The position numbers and the translations under genes were made by a program. From the NCBI GenBank assembly GCA_038025085.1, contig CM076151.1, positions 8,995,001 through 9,059,000 of the forward strand: DNA of 64,000 nt, in the 5' to 3' direction. This DNA comes from Tetragonia tetragonoides (Eukaryota; Streptophyta; Magnoliopsida; Caryophyllales; Aizoaceae). This document shows, piece after piece, positions 25,701 to 37,167 of the stretch (the first letter of the stretch is position 1; each line of letters begins with the position of its first letter). The notes under the pieces were generated by a model, which was not told the DNA's origin, did no database searches, and worked only from the letters and a program-made list of their open reading frames with translations.

Positions 25701-28700
25701 TTGTAGAATATACTCTGTTTTTGCATCACAATACTTTCAGTTTTTATAATATCCTTTATGAAAGTTGTAGGCGGGACAAATGGGTTCAGGAGAAACAATT
25801 CTGGTCACTGCTGCTGCAGGGGGCACAGGCCAATTTGCTGTACAGGTTTCTCTCATTCCATTTTATTTTTTGAAAATGACGTCTAGTGACATTTCTGTTT
25901 TTATTTTTTGCCTTTAATTTCAGCATGGGTACTAGATCCCATATCCTACTAGTTTGATTAAGTGAACATAATTTCCTTTATTTGTTCCTCCCTCCCCCTA
26001 ACGTGTTCTATGTACCTTGGCTTTTTCTCCTGTTCTTCATAATAATATGATGGCCACTAGTAGAAGGTTCCCGTCAATAAATATTAACCAACTTAATAGT
26101 TTTGGGAGGCCATATGTGATGGACTTTTTTTCAGTGTGCTTACCTGGGAGGTGTAGATAGATTAACAGGAGAGTTGGCATCTGATGTCCATACATTTGAA
26201 ATTAATCTTTGTCTCATATCTATGAGGATTATTGAATTGGATCCAGAGAATAATTGTTGCCCACTCCAATTTCAAATTCATGACCAATAATGCGCAAATT
26301 CCAAGTTGTGTTGATGAACCTTGCAGCATGGTTCCTTATGAGGACAACTACCCTTCTGTGGTTTTCCAATATGGTCTTCTGGATTACAGCTTGGACTTGG
26401 AGTGGTTGTTCCTGTTGTCATCAAACGTTACATGCGCTGTCAACTTCGAGGTTGTAGGTTGGTCACCTGATCCTCCGTCATACTGCCTCTCAGTGAAAAC
26501 TTTTTCTTGAAAATGTACCTATGTTGCTATGGCTCATCAAAATTGGGGCAGGTTACATATTGACATGACACTGACATAAGATATGACCTAAAATACAGTT
26601 TATGGCACGAGAGGAGGGACAAGATACTCTGACATGTTCCTTTGTCGTGAACTCTGGTCAAGTCTACTTCAGAAAAGGTTAGCCATTGCTTCAGATGTAG
26701 GGTTTAGAATTTGGGTCGCAGAACCCTAGACCTCTAAATTGAAGCATAAAGTAATGAAAAACAACAAAAGGTCAAAACCTCAAGGCTTTTGATTGCCGGA
26801 GGGAGGCTACTAACCGGTGGGTTCCCCAGTTTTCAGTGACCTCTGACCTGTCACCAATCGCTGGAGTGAGACATGGGATAAAGCAACAATTATGAAAATG
26901 AATCATCTATTCATCATTGATGCAGAGATTGGAGTAATGGACCCAAATCTTAGGGATTTTGGTTGATAGAGAGAGGCCACTTCAAGGATGGGTTCATCAA
27001 CCTCCAATGCTGGTCGCTAGGGAGAAGCAGAAGGGTGGACGGCCCACAGTGCTGTCATGCTGACTGAAGGGCGGGTTGTAAAGATGACTTTTCAATTTCC
27101 TTCTTAAATTCACTTTATTCCCTTTTCCTGAAATCTTGAGGAAATTTATTGCAAAACCCAGCATTTGACCTCTAGTTATTTTAGTAGTGAGTTTAAAATA
27201 GATGGAAATTCAAATAAGGATAAAAATTCTCCTAACGAAAGAGCGAACGGATTATATGGTGCATTTCCATTTGCACGTTATTCAGTTCATTAAAAATTAT
27301 AGACAAAAGTATAAGTTTAATTTATGGGCACAAGTTGACTGTGTCTACATATATTATCAATTATCAAATATTTTATAAAGTGAGGTCAGTCACTTAACTC
27401 GTACTCATTCCCAAGTCTGAGTGACATAGATACTCCATTGGTGTCCAGTCTGATACTGCCTCCAGTCTGAATTTTCCTTGCAATTGCCCGAGGGAAACAT
27501 AACTTTTCTGTTGCCCTCCTTTTGTACATGCATGACACTGACACAGTGGCACCCCATTGGTGTCCTTTTAACGAAATTCTTCAAATCCCCCCCCCCGCCA
27601 CCCCTTTACATACAATACAAGTGATTGCTAAGTTTGTTATGTGCAGCTGGCAAAGCTGGCGGGAAACAAAGTTGTAGCGACATGTGGAGGTAAAGACAAG
27701 GCCATGCTTTTGAAAAATCTTGGAGTTGATCGAGTTATAAATTACAAAGAAGAAGATATCAAAACAGTAAGTTTCACTTCAGAGGTTTGCTTTTAATTTA
27801 TACATATAGATTCAAGCTTGTATTTACAGCAACATAATCTTAGATGTCACAATTAGCTTTTTCACCATCTGCATTTTGTATTTAAACATTTGATTGATAT
27901 AGCGGTCCAAAATGTCTGGAGACAGTTTGGCAGGTTCTCTTTTTCAGAGTTATGACAAGAAGGATCGACTAAACATCCATTCGACCTTGCTCTATCCCTA
28001 CAAATTCTTTGTCATTCTTGTTACTTTCACCAATACCACCATGGCACCATGGCCATCTCTAGTAGTACATAGTTCTATAAGTTTTCTTTTTGGTTAAGCC
28101 TTTCGGTAACAGATATGGTGGAGATGAAGTATGGAAGAAGTGTTCTCCATGCTCGTTGAATATATTCAGGCCTAGAGACAGATCATGATGTCATCAGGGG
28201 AAGATGATTTTCTGTGATTTACTGACTGATATTTCTTTTTGGTGTTTTATTGGAGGGGGATGGCAAACTGGCAATTGCATGAACAGTCCCTTCTTAATGA
28301 GATAAAAAACAGAAATACAAAATTTACTGTGCTTTTGCTAGTAAATAACAGATCATGAACTTTATACAGACCTGATAGTACTGCAAATGTCTATGATATT
28401 TTCATTTTGCTTTAGCTGCTCTGCCTTATGGTGCTGCTCACCCAGGCATCAAGTAAATATTAAGATCTATGACTGCACGAATTCTTTGTTATAGGCCTAT
28501 GACTGCTTTGTCTTCATCATGATAAATGTTTTTATCGCAGGTTTTAAAGAAAGAATTTCCCAAAGGAGCTGATATTATCTATGAGTCAGTTGGTGGTGAT
28601 ATGTTTAATATGTGCTTGAATGCCCTAGCAACCTATGGCCGGCTTGTGGTGATTGGAATGATATCTCAGGTATGCTTTCTCATGAATGGTGTACTCTGGA

Positions 28701-30729
28701 TAATCTGTGCGCCATTTTCAGTTCCTATGTGTGGGGCATAGATAAAGAGAAAGGTTGTATTAATAAGTATTTTTTTTTTCTTATGACCTTTATCTTTTCT
28801 AAATTGAAGTTTGCCGTGCTAACTCTTCATTTTCCATGCTTGTTAAGCCTGAATAACTGCCAAATTTTGATATTATGTGATGATAACAGATTATTTCATA
28901 TTTTGTTCAGTATCAAGGAGAACATGGATGGAAGCCTTCAAACTATCCTGGATTGTGTGAGAAACTTCTAGCAAAAAGTCAAACTGTGGTATGTATTCTC
29001 TAGTGAGATTCACCCTTTCAAAATGTAAAATTTTGGAGGTTTCCAGGTTTTTGATCACATTTGCAATTCTGTGACATTCTCGTTTCTGTAGCTGTGATAT
29101 CTCTCCTATGGGACTTAAGTGGCTTATTAGTAAATTTTGGTATTAATTTGTCAGTGGCTTGACTTGGAACTTAGAGAAACAAAGTTACTAATAGACTCAG
29201 AAACCACATGCAGCAGAGATTGACATCTTGTCCGGCCGTGTCTTTTTGCTAATATCAATGTGACTGATCATTTGTTGAAAGTATTGCTCCATTTCTCTCT
29301 TCCTAGAAGCCTCTGCAAATATCTTGGTGGAAATATCTCTGTCTTAGTAAATTAAATAATCAAGCGACAAGCGTGATATATGAAGATTAAAAGCATGCTA
29401 AATCTACCACTGCCACTTGGTGATTAAAAGACCATTAATGGATTACATTCTGGAAGCTATTAATATCTAATCACGGAAGCATTTAGTGATGAAGCTTAAT
29501 TGGGCAAAGAGAATGTTAGTTTCTATTTAGGCCTCCTGGCGCCCGTGAAACAGGCCAAAAGTGTTTCAAGAGATGGGTTTGCAAGTCTCTGTGATTGGGA
29601 CAATCATTGGTTAGCCTTGTCTTTGTGCATATATTGTTTTTTACATGTGTACTTGGCTACTTTTCTTGACATGATTCCTGTTTCATTTTGTATGCGAAAT
29701 TGAATGTTTTACCCTGCTATTAGGCTGGTTTCTTCCTAGTGCAATATAGTCATTTGTGGCGACAACATTTGGACAAATTATATGGCCTCTACTCTTCTGG
29801 AATGTTAAAGGTACTGCATTCTGAGACTCTGCTGTGTTTCATGTTTTTGTTTATTTCATTTTTTATCTCTTTATGCAAGTGAAACGTCTCACGTTACTCA
29901 TATGTCAAAACTTTAGTTGCCCTTACAATGACAATTTACACATCTTTTGATTATATCCTTTGTTGGAGCTACTTTTACGAATTGAGAAGGGCTTCTGACC
30001 TTCAACTATTGCTAACTTGTGACGGTGTCTTTTGTACTGAAATTGTTGTGAATATCACATATAACTGATCAATTTTCTCTTTAGGCAGGTTTGATGGACA
30101 TGACTCGATTACTCACTTGTGTGTTGTGTGATTATAATGCACAGGTTAATGTAGATCCAAAAAGCTTTGTAGGGCTTCATTCCGTCGCAGATGCTGTTGA
30201 GTATCTCCACTCTGGTAAAAGTATTGGCAAGGTACATCTTTCTTCTACGTAGTTATTTTCTGAAAGCTTCATTGCACTGAAATGTCCTTAAGTTCTCCTC
30301 TCTAATGTCACTTCTCGTTTAAGAGAACTTTTCTAACCCTATACCATGAATTGTGATCAGGGTGGTTGGATGGCTGAAAAAGTTAGTGGGTACTCTGGGT
30401 AGTGGGCTAGTGGCGCATCTTTTTTTGATGACTGCCAGTAGGAGCATTATTCAGGAAGGACACTCTTATAGAGACTGGAGCTTAGAATGCCTACATGAAA
30501 TTCGTCCACCTAAATTTTATCTTGGCGGTGGACGAATTTCATGTAGACTTGTCCTTGACCAACAGTCTCTTCATTAAATTATAAGTCCAAATTTTCGTGT
30601 CTTCCAGTAAACTGATCTCTTTATTATGCTCAAAACATCTGCACTGAACTTCTATTTGGTGTTGTAATGATGCCCTAGGTGGTGGTTTGCATTGATCCAA
30701 CCTTCAACCAAGTTGCAGCAAAGTTATGA
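16795..30729 (+). CDS. NQR: NQR-type two-domain oxidoreductase (SDR fused to quinone oxidoreductase-like MDR)
   Basis: Eighteen exons join to 1905 nt, 634 aa: 16795-16849, 18291-18464, 19162-19343, 20571-20676, 20933-21009, 21984-22071, 22336-22525, 24429-24555, 25075-25155, 25302-25403, 25520-25615, 25771-25845, 27647-27766, 28541-28669, 28911-28988, 29724-29810, 30145-30231, 30679-30729. Residues 1-290 are a classical short-chain dehydrogenase: cofactor motif TGGASGIG (12-19), NNAG (98-101), and Asn126, Ser155, Tyr168, Lys172 as the catalytic set (YxxxK). Residues about 291-634 are a zinc-free quinone-oxidoreductase-like medium-chain domain with the nucleotide-binding [12 protein letters not shown] (about 440-451). 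The same fusion and length are known from Arabidopsis At1g49670 (NQR), linked to oxidative stress; the substrate is not established. Both active sites look intact. Many introns hold transposon debris. Minor ambiguity: the acceptor of exon 8 (24429 or 24431). Confidence 0.95.
17411..17704. mobile_element. Tourist/Harbinger-like MITE in NQR intron 1
   Basis: About 294 bp with inverted ends (GAGAGGTTTGGATTGGGG on the left; the right end reads the same family in reverse, ccaaacatcctc). It is followed by TTA; the left flank TTG is one base off. Its body (aaggggtaatgattaag, ccccaaatgggggtaatga) matches the intact copy at 40913-41196. Confidence 0.78.
19905..20425 (-). mobile_element. Solo or truncated copia-type LTR in NQR intron 3
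   Basis: Read on the minus strand this roughly 520-bp stretch has an LTR layout: a TATA-like box (ATGTATAAAGATG) about 120 bp in, then a 5'-leader-like region with cgaaccacgtatacttgtg, and a terminal CCCCAACA (19912-19905). No internal retrotransposon sequence or second LTR is nearby. The outer end (near 20425) is uncertain and I could not find a matching target duplication. Confidence 0.55.
30491..30546. repeat. Perfect 20-bp inverted repeat (hairpin) in NQR intron 17
   Basis: The arm ctacatgaaattcgtccacc (30491-30510) is exactly complementary to 30527-30546 across a 16-nt loop. Pairing stops sharply at both outer edges. It is stable enough to fold as RNA from either strand. Confidence 0.95.
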
Positions 30730-31022
30730 GAGCTGGTAGCTATCTTTTGTGGCAATATTCTGCAAGGCTTCTCATTAGTGCACAAAAGCAAATGCTTGCT
30801 GGTTGATCTACAATGAAGAAGTGGAGGAGGCAGGGGTGGTGATTCATTCCGTCAAATTAAAGCGTATACGAAATAATATTGCATGCCCTTTCCGTACATT
30901 GTGGCTTGTAGTTGAGGACCCTTTGGTTTCTGTTTGTGTACTTCTCCACACATGAGGAAGTACAGTTAACAGGTTATTCAAGCTTCACAGTAGTTCAGAA
31001 TTTCATTCTCGGATGTGTTCGA

Positions 31023-31028
31023 AATAAA
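31023..31028 (+). terminator. Candidate polyadenylation signal of the NQR-type gene
   Basis: AATAAA lies about 295 nt after the stop codon, and G/T-rich sequence follows. Plant signals are loose, so this is only a plausible site. Confidence 0.35.
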
Positions 31029-31205
31029 AGAGGGTGTTAGAAAATACAGAAACCCCCTCTTTGCTTGTTAAGATGGCAACGTTGATGCAAGGTTGTTGTC
31101 ATTGGATGTCTTCAAATTCATGATTTAGTTGCCTCATTGAGTCTTGAATCATTTTGTAAAGAAATAAAAGAGAAACTGGGTTGGTGGATAGTTCGGAACA
31201 ATCCG

Positions 31206-31341
31206 TGGCAGATGTAGAGCAGGGCATCGGGTAACCACATTCTCCGAAAAATTGGCAGGGGGAAAAAACAAAAGTATCACTAATATTTTCTTCTGTAGTT
31301 TTCTTATGTATCCACATTATTATCTTTCTAGATCCGCCACA
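31206..31341. mobile_element. Short terminal-inverted-repeat element downstream of NQR
   Basis: The left end gtggcagatgtag and the reverse complement of the right end, gtggcggatctag, differ at two positions. The unit is about 136 bp with no coding potential. The target duplication is not clear. Confidence 0.45.
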
Positions 31342-31712
31342 ACAAAACATCAAACTAAAACATAATATTGAAAACCGAAAATCTTAGAAAATCACTATAC
31401 TTGAGAGAAAAAGGGCTATAATTTTAGCAAACCCTTCAAGAGTAGAAGATAAAGAAACAGGTGATCAAAAAAAGAAGATAAAGAAACAGCTAAACATTAG
31501 CAAAAATCTATAGTAGACTTGTACGTCACTGAACAAATGGCTTTTGCTGAAGTAGTCAGCTTACAATGATTACACTAATCTCTTTCCTCCATACATCTGA
31601 ACAAATGGCTTTTGCTGAAGTGGCCTCTTGCCCGTCATTCCAAAATACAAAATCAAAGACGGGTAATATTCACAGGCTAATACCACCCAAGCCTCATCAT
31701 CTCAAGCAAAGA

Positions 31713-31757
31713 TTAAGAAGCAGACGCAGCACCAGCAACAGCAGCTACCTTTGCCCT
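31713..31757 (-). other. Unassigned terminal-exon-like segment
   Basis: On the minus strand a good acceptor (ccctgtgcag-like, tgtgcag) precedes a short alanine-rich frame AKVAAVAGAASAS and a stop. No upstream exon could be attached. It may be an alternative 3' end of the B3 gene or chance. Confidence 0.15.
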
Positions 31758-31875
31758 GCACAAGAATGAATTAGAGTATGAACATTAATAATGTGCCCAA
31801 TTCTTGTGGACATCAAAATTTTAGAGCAGATAAACACATACAACACCCCCGTCATCCATTCATGTTCTATATTGT

Positions 31876-32009
31876 AGAATATGCTCTGAAATAATATCGG
31901 TTGAAAATTCCTAGATATTAAAAGATTGTGATGTGATTTAATATCTAAATTATCACAATCTTCTAATATCTAAAATATTCACAACCATTATTATTTCCTA
32001 GCATATTTT
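31876..32009. mobile_element. Foldback MITE, nearly all arm
   Basis: The two halves of this roughly 134-bp unit are inverted copies with scattered mismatches. Both arms carry tagatattaaaagattgtgat-like sequence and end in atatgct. A transcript would form a hairpin of about 60 bp. Confidence 0.75.
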
Positions 32010-32515
32010 CGATTACGAGTCACTTGTGTATTGTGTTCAATATTTTCATCCCGCGATATTAGGGATGTAGGCATGTAAGCATTACTCAATGCAACTACCT
32101 GGAAAATGTTACCAATAAACTACATGTATGAAACACACTTTCTTTTGTACCTTTTTCTGTTCTTTCATTTTTAAAAATTTCTAAACCACCTCCTTATTCT
32201 CAAGTATAATGGACCTCTCATTTCTTCTCACTGGAAAACCGTGTGTATCATACACCTAGTGTATGACTATCATTATATTGTAATGAATGTAGGTGATGGC
32301 TAGATTCAAAGGGTACAACAACCACTTATACTTGAGAAATGATACAGTCCATACAGCCAAATGCTTGCGCCCCTTCATTAAGATAATGAAGATTGAGGAT
32401 TATGGGCATGGTTTAGGGAATTGCTTATTAGCGACCCCATGCAATTGGAATTCTATGATCCCAATCTGCTTCGGATACATCATTATCATTCATCCAATAT
32501 AATTACAAAGGGAAA

Positions 32516-32683
32516 ATGTTTTGTCTACCCAGTAGGTAGTCTACCAATGTGATGTGTGAGATAGTAATTGATTACTTTTTGGTATTTTGTTTCATTTGAA
32601 AATTGTTTATTTGCATTGCGAGGCGCAAGCTGTTTTTGTAGTCCAATCACATGGGTAGACTAACCAGTGGGTAGATAAAACAT
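32516..32683. mobile_element. Small TIR element (~168 bp)
   Basis: The left end atgttttgtctaccc and the inverted right end atgttttatctaccc match at 14 of 15 bases; the similarity continues through tagtctacc and atgtgat for about 38 bp. The core is short and non-coding. Confidence 0.7.
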
Positions 32684-33365
32684 TGTCTATTGCAAAGTTA
32701 CAAGGATATGCAGCGAGTTTGCCAGGTTTTGGTGTGTAGGAGGCCATTTGTTTGGTGTACTAATCTTGGAGGTATGTAAGAATTAACTTCTACTTTAAGA
32801 GTAATCCGTAATTGTATTTTTAAAGGAATAGGTTCCTTTCTAGTATAAGCACATGATTAAATGGAGAGTGTAGACTCTCAATCCGGTAGCTTCTCTCATC
32901 ATATTAGGCATGCCATTATATAGCTCATGTTAAACTATGCTTACATGCCTAATATGGCAAGCCACTTGATTAATCCTTCAAATGCTATACATGTTAAGCA
33001 AACCATGACATATTTAGACAAAAGTTAATAGGATATTAACTGTTAACAAAATTTGTGTAATTGTGTGATTCATGTGGACACAAATTTCTTCCTCTAGACT
33101 AAGATCCCTATTATGTGTTCATGTAAGTGTCGAGTGAACACGACCAGCTAGTTTGAACAAGATGAAGAAACTTGAAGCTGTGTCGAGCACGTTATTCAGT
33201 TACGTACTTATTTAGTAGCAACATGAAACTTCTGAATTTAAGTGATAGCGATAAAATAGCAAATAGCATAGATGAAGCAAAGCTCAACCAACAACAGAAA
33301 ATGGCATAGGTGGAGAAATTATGCATTGAGTAGTACCTAACTGTCCATAATCCAACATTACCTGC

Positions 33366-35953
33366 TTAGTTTGATTTGGTGCCTTTCCTCCCCTTTACTT
33401 TTGCAACTTTGGCAGGTTCATCTTTCACATCCTGACCCTCTTCTTCTTCTTCTTCCAAGGAATTCACTCTGATAATGTGGACCTAGAAAAGGATGTGAAG
33501 TTACTAGTGGTACATATGTTCTTTGTACCATTATAGCAAGATTAAGAAGCTAACAAATGTGCACAGACCAATGATCCTTATTGATTCTGCTTATAATAGC
33601 AGATATTCAATACATTTCCATTTATAGGTATGACTATAATAATTGCAAGGGTATAATTGTGTACATGCCACCCCTATCCCGCCCTAGTCTGAGGCCTTGA
33701 GAGAGGCGCTAGAATGGTAGGGTTGATTATTATGCGCATATTGATGGATACATGGCGATACAGATCATATAAACATCTAATGTTGCAGAGAGTTGAATGA
33801 GTTGATAAGTTTTTGTGACGCAAATCAATCGGAATGATGCACATTTTTCAGGAGATAGGCAAACAAGTAACAGATGAGGTTTAGAAAAAGCCCTCAAAAT
33901 AAGCAATATTTCCATAACTCGCTAGATTAAAGTAAAGCAACTGCCAATTCTGAGCATGATCAATTCAAAACAGGGAAAAGGACATTATTCAGCAACTACA
34001 CCAGTAGCAATATTAGGTCTCAAATATGCATCATTGGTAGTTGCAAGGGAACATGAACAATCATGAGAACAGTAAGTAAAATCGTCTTAGAGCTCTAATT
34101 TTTTTTCTCCATATTTGCTTTCTTAAAGAAGCCAAGTTCTTGTGTAAGCAAAATGTATTGACTGCTTTTAGCACTTAAAGGCTCAGAGTGCAGTTTGCCA
34201 GGCGTCAACAAGTAAAATCATCTTAGAGCTCTAAGTTTTGGTTTTCTCCATATTTTCTTTCTTACAAGAAGCCAAGTTCTTGTGTAGGCAAAATGTATAG
34301 ACTGCTTTTGGCACTTAAAAGGCTCAGAGTGCAGTTACCAAGAGTCAAAACGATAATGTTATCCTACTCCAGAATCTAGTATATAGCTTGTTGACATGGT
34401 GACTATTGCAATTTGCAAGTATGGTTGTTACCTTCAAGGTAGTTGATTTGATCAGCTGGAAAACTAAGGCATCCCCATCAACCAACTCATGGTCAATGGC
34501 AAATCCTCTCCACCCACCGCTCAGTCCATTCTTTTTAGCAAGATATTTGGTCTCTGATTCATTTCCTTCTTCATCCACTAGAGTGAGAAATTCATCGCGG
34601 TCTGGAAGGTGGGCCTTGCAGAATGGGTTTGGAAGACTCTGTAGGAAACATATCGTGGAAACACAGCAAAAGACTCAACCGGGGCTTCAATTGAGTTTAT
34701 TTATCACTACTCGAAAAGCAAACAGTTAAATAAATGAAGTTATTTCCATTTAGCAAAAAGAAACAATAAAGGCATTCCAAAACTGTCATTTCTTAACTCC
34801 TCATAGATGTCTAGTGATCAATGGTTCTGAAAAGAAAGCAACTTGATCCATTTCACATTTGAAGCATTTAGGTGAAATTCTAACCAAATGTGAAATGTCC
34901 CAATTAATTGTCCTAGCTCATAGAAACAATTGAACCAGTTACTTGTTACTTCAAGTTCTGTACTATGATTAAAGAATACTGATACACTATTGGTTAACCC
35001 TCCAGAACCTCCTATTCATTACACTTGTGTAAATGCATAAAAGACCACTTTGAGACAGAAATGAGTACTTTTAACTTAACGAAATGGGAAAATGCCAAAT
35101 TTTCAAGTTCATTAAACTTACCAACCAAAAGCCACCAGTGACATGAGATTGAAGCATGGGTTTGACACAGCAAGGGAACTCATCAGTGCTTAAACGCGCT
35201 TCCAGCATTTCAGCTCTATTTATCGCGTACTGCCTATCCTCAGGGTCTGCATAAACTCGATTCGACAAGTCCCTTCGGTTGGAGCTGTATACCCTAATCA
35301 AACCATTCAGTTTTATACAAACCCAGCCTAAGTTAAAAAGTGGAATTTTTTTACCAAATAACAATATTCCAAAGTTTAAACCCAATCTAATTATCTCATC
35401 AACTCACCTTCTACCTCCCCCTAAAGGCTCCACTGCTGCCTGTAAAACCAACCCATATACTCAATCAATCAAGTAAATTGTTTAGAGATGAACCCAGAAA
35501 AGGAAAAAGGAAAAAGATTCAATCTTGCAAATAAGAATTATCAACCCTTAAAATGTATTTGTGCTAAAAATAAAAATATAAACCTCTTTGTAGTTTGGAG
35601 GGGGTTTATCAGCCATACGGCTAGATCTGCGAACAGGACATATAGCCAATTGATCAGACCTGACCTTCAACTTCTTTACCTGCCCATGAAATGAAAGTTT
35701 ATTAAAAAAATTTACATGATTAATTTAAGCAACTGGGTATGTAATAAATCAAACTCGAGAGCACAAAAAAAGTTAAATAAATAAATAAACAAACAATTGT
35801 CCGTACAGGAGAGGACTTAGGGGATTTGACGGGTGAAGAAGAAACTTTGAGAGAGTGAGCGAGTTTATGGAGGTTGAGTTGCTCCATTCGTTTCTTGTTT
35901 TCTTCCAGTCGCTGTTTTCTGCATTCTTCGTAGTTTGCTGTTGAAACCACCAT
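33366..35953 (-). CDS. B3-domain DNA-binding protein, At3g19184/At5g42700-like
   Basis: A plant B3 transcription-factor family member (REM-related); its targets are unknown. Exons 35953-35807, 35679-35584, 35439-35408, 35293-35122, 34638-34432 and 33482-33366 join to 256 codons plus stop. Residues 1-50 hold the conserved NYEECRKQRLEENKKRMEQL start of this clade. A basic stretch (KKLKVRSDQ, RRSSRMADKP) follows at about 50-80. The B3 fold spans about 131-226, from FPCCVKPMLQSHV through GFWLSLPNPFCKAHLP, the GLSGGWRGFAIDHEL core and GDALVFQLI to VHIIRV. The tail has a run of six Glu and a Lys-rich end. The start is the first conserved Met; an in-frame ATG 30 nt upstream exists. Intron 5 contains a 135-bp tandem duplication. 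Confidence 0.92.
34077..34345 (-). repeat. ~135-bp tandem duplication in B3 gene intron 5
   Basis: Units at about 34077-34211 and 34212-34345 share blocks such as ttagagctctaa, gaagccaagttcttgtgta and ggctcagagtgcagtt, with scattered substitutions. The duplication is therefore not fresh. Confidence 0.85.
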
Positions 35954-36217
35954 CTTTGTTTCTTGATCATAAGAGAGAAACAAATGGAGAGAGAGAGAGA
36001 GAAGAGAAGGGGAAAATGGCAGAGTGAGTGATTGGACCGTTGGTTATCTACTTCAGACCAGAAGGACGAGCAAAAAAAAATCTACTTCAGACCAGAATAA
36101 AAAAGAGTTTTGTCCATACAGTTTCCATTTCGGAGGTTTTGGGGATTTCGAGCGCCACTTTCCCAAGCTTTTTGAATTTGAAAGTGTAGCTGCTTTTTTT
36201 CTTAAAAAAAAAAAAAA

Positions 36218-37167
36218 GGGGATTGCTAAATCGTAAATACCAAAATTACTAAACGTAAATCTCATTTTCCAAAATACCCCTCCCATAATTCAATCCTTAA
36301 TTTTCATCCTCCCTCCTCCCTTTCTCTCTCCTAAACCACGGTTAATTCTAGTTCCCTGCAATTTGCTCATCATTGTTCTTCAATTTGATCAACAAGTCAA
36401 CATTACATAGCTAAGTTCAAAAAGATCAAAAAAAGAAGTTCAAAACGATATTTGGAAAATGCAAATAAACAAAATTGAAAGAAAAAAAAAAAGGAAAGTT
36501 AAAGTCTGAAACCCAAAACCCAGCCACCATTGTCACCGTCACCATCAATCCCCTCCTCGCTATCACCAACGTCCACCCCCCTCCCTCGGCGATAATCACC
36601 GCCGTCCGCCGCCCATTCAAGTTGCACGATTGTTGTGTCTCTCTCCGCCGTCCGACGGCCTGTCAGTCACCGCCATGCCCCCCAGCAGCGACCTCCGCCT
36701 CGGTTGTGCGACTCTTGCCTTTCTCTCACTTCCTCTCTTTTTCTCTCCTCCCGATTCGCCAACCAACAACCACCCACCACCCCGGCCTTTTGCTCGACGC
36801 CCACCCACAACCACTGCGCCCCCAAACACTAGGCCCCTAGCCAGCCATCGTCAGCCCACCCAACCGTCGCTAGCCCACCTTGCCATCTCTCAAACCACCA
36901 CCCATAAACCCTAATTACTAATTAAAAAAATCTGAAACTAATTCTAATGGTTATATGAATATTATTAATGTGGTCAAATAAATTGTCTGAGAACCATCCA
37001 TGTTGTAATTTAGTTTTTGTCACAACTATTTGATCGAATGACAACAGAGAGATTTGAGAGGAAAAAAATGAGAGAAAAGCAGCTTTGCAGAGGAAAAGGG
37101 TAGCTTGGGAAGTATTTCGGTAAAAAGATTTGCGTTCAGTAAAATAGGATTTACGTTAAGCAATTCC
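36218..37167. mobile_element. Mutator-like non-autonomous element (MULE), copy 1
   Basis: About 950 bp with long inverted ends: the left ggattgctaaatcgtaaat and the right read in reverse, gaattgcttaacgtaaat, with similarity continuing for about 60 bp through paired taaatctttt-like blocks. It lies between A-runs of at least nine bases on both sides, consistent with the 9-bp A/T-rich duplication of MULEs but not resolvable in a homopolymer. The inside has a GC-rich, Pro-codon-like stretch (about 36520-36900) with only low-complexity frames. It is the same family as 42425-44076. Confidence 0.75.

Noticed and set aside
31599..31769. 67-aa plus frame with an echo of gaacaaatggcttttgctgaag at 31532
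   Set aside because: A short direct repeat in the NQR 3' region; no coding support.
34406..34729. 107-aa plus frame
   Set aside because: Antisense shadow of the B3-domain exon at 34638-34432.
36475..36914. Overlapping Pro/Pro-His-rich frames on both strands
   Set aside because: They lie in the GC-rich interior of a Mutator-like element, in several frames at once and of low complexity; no domain.
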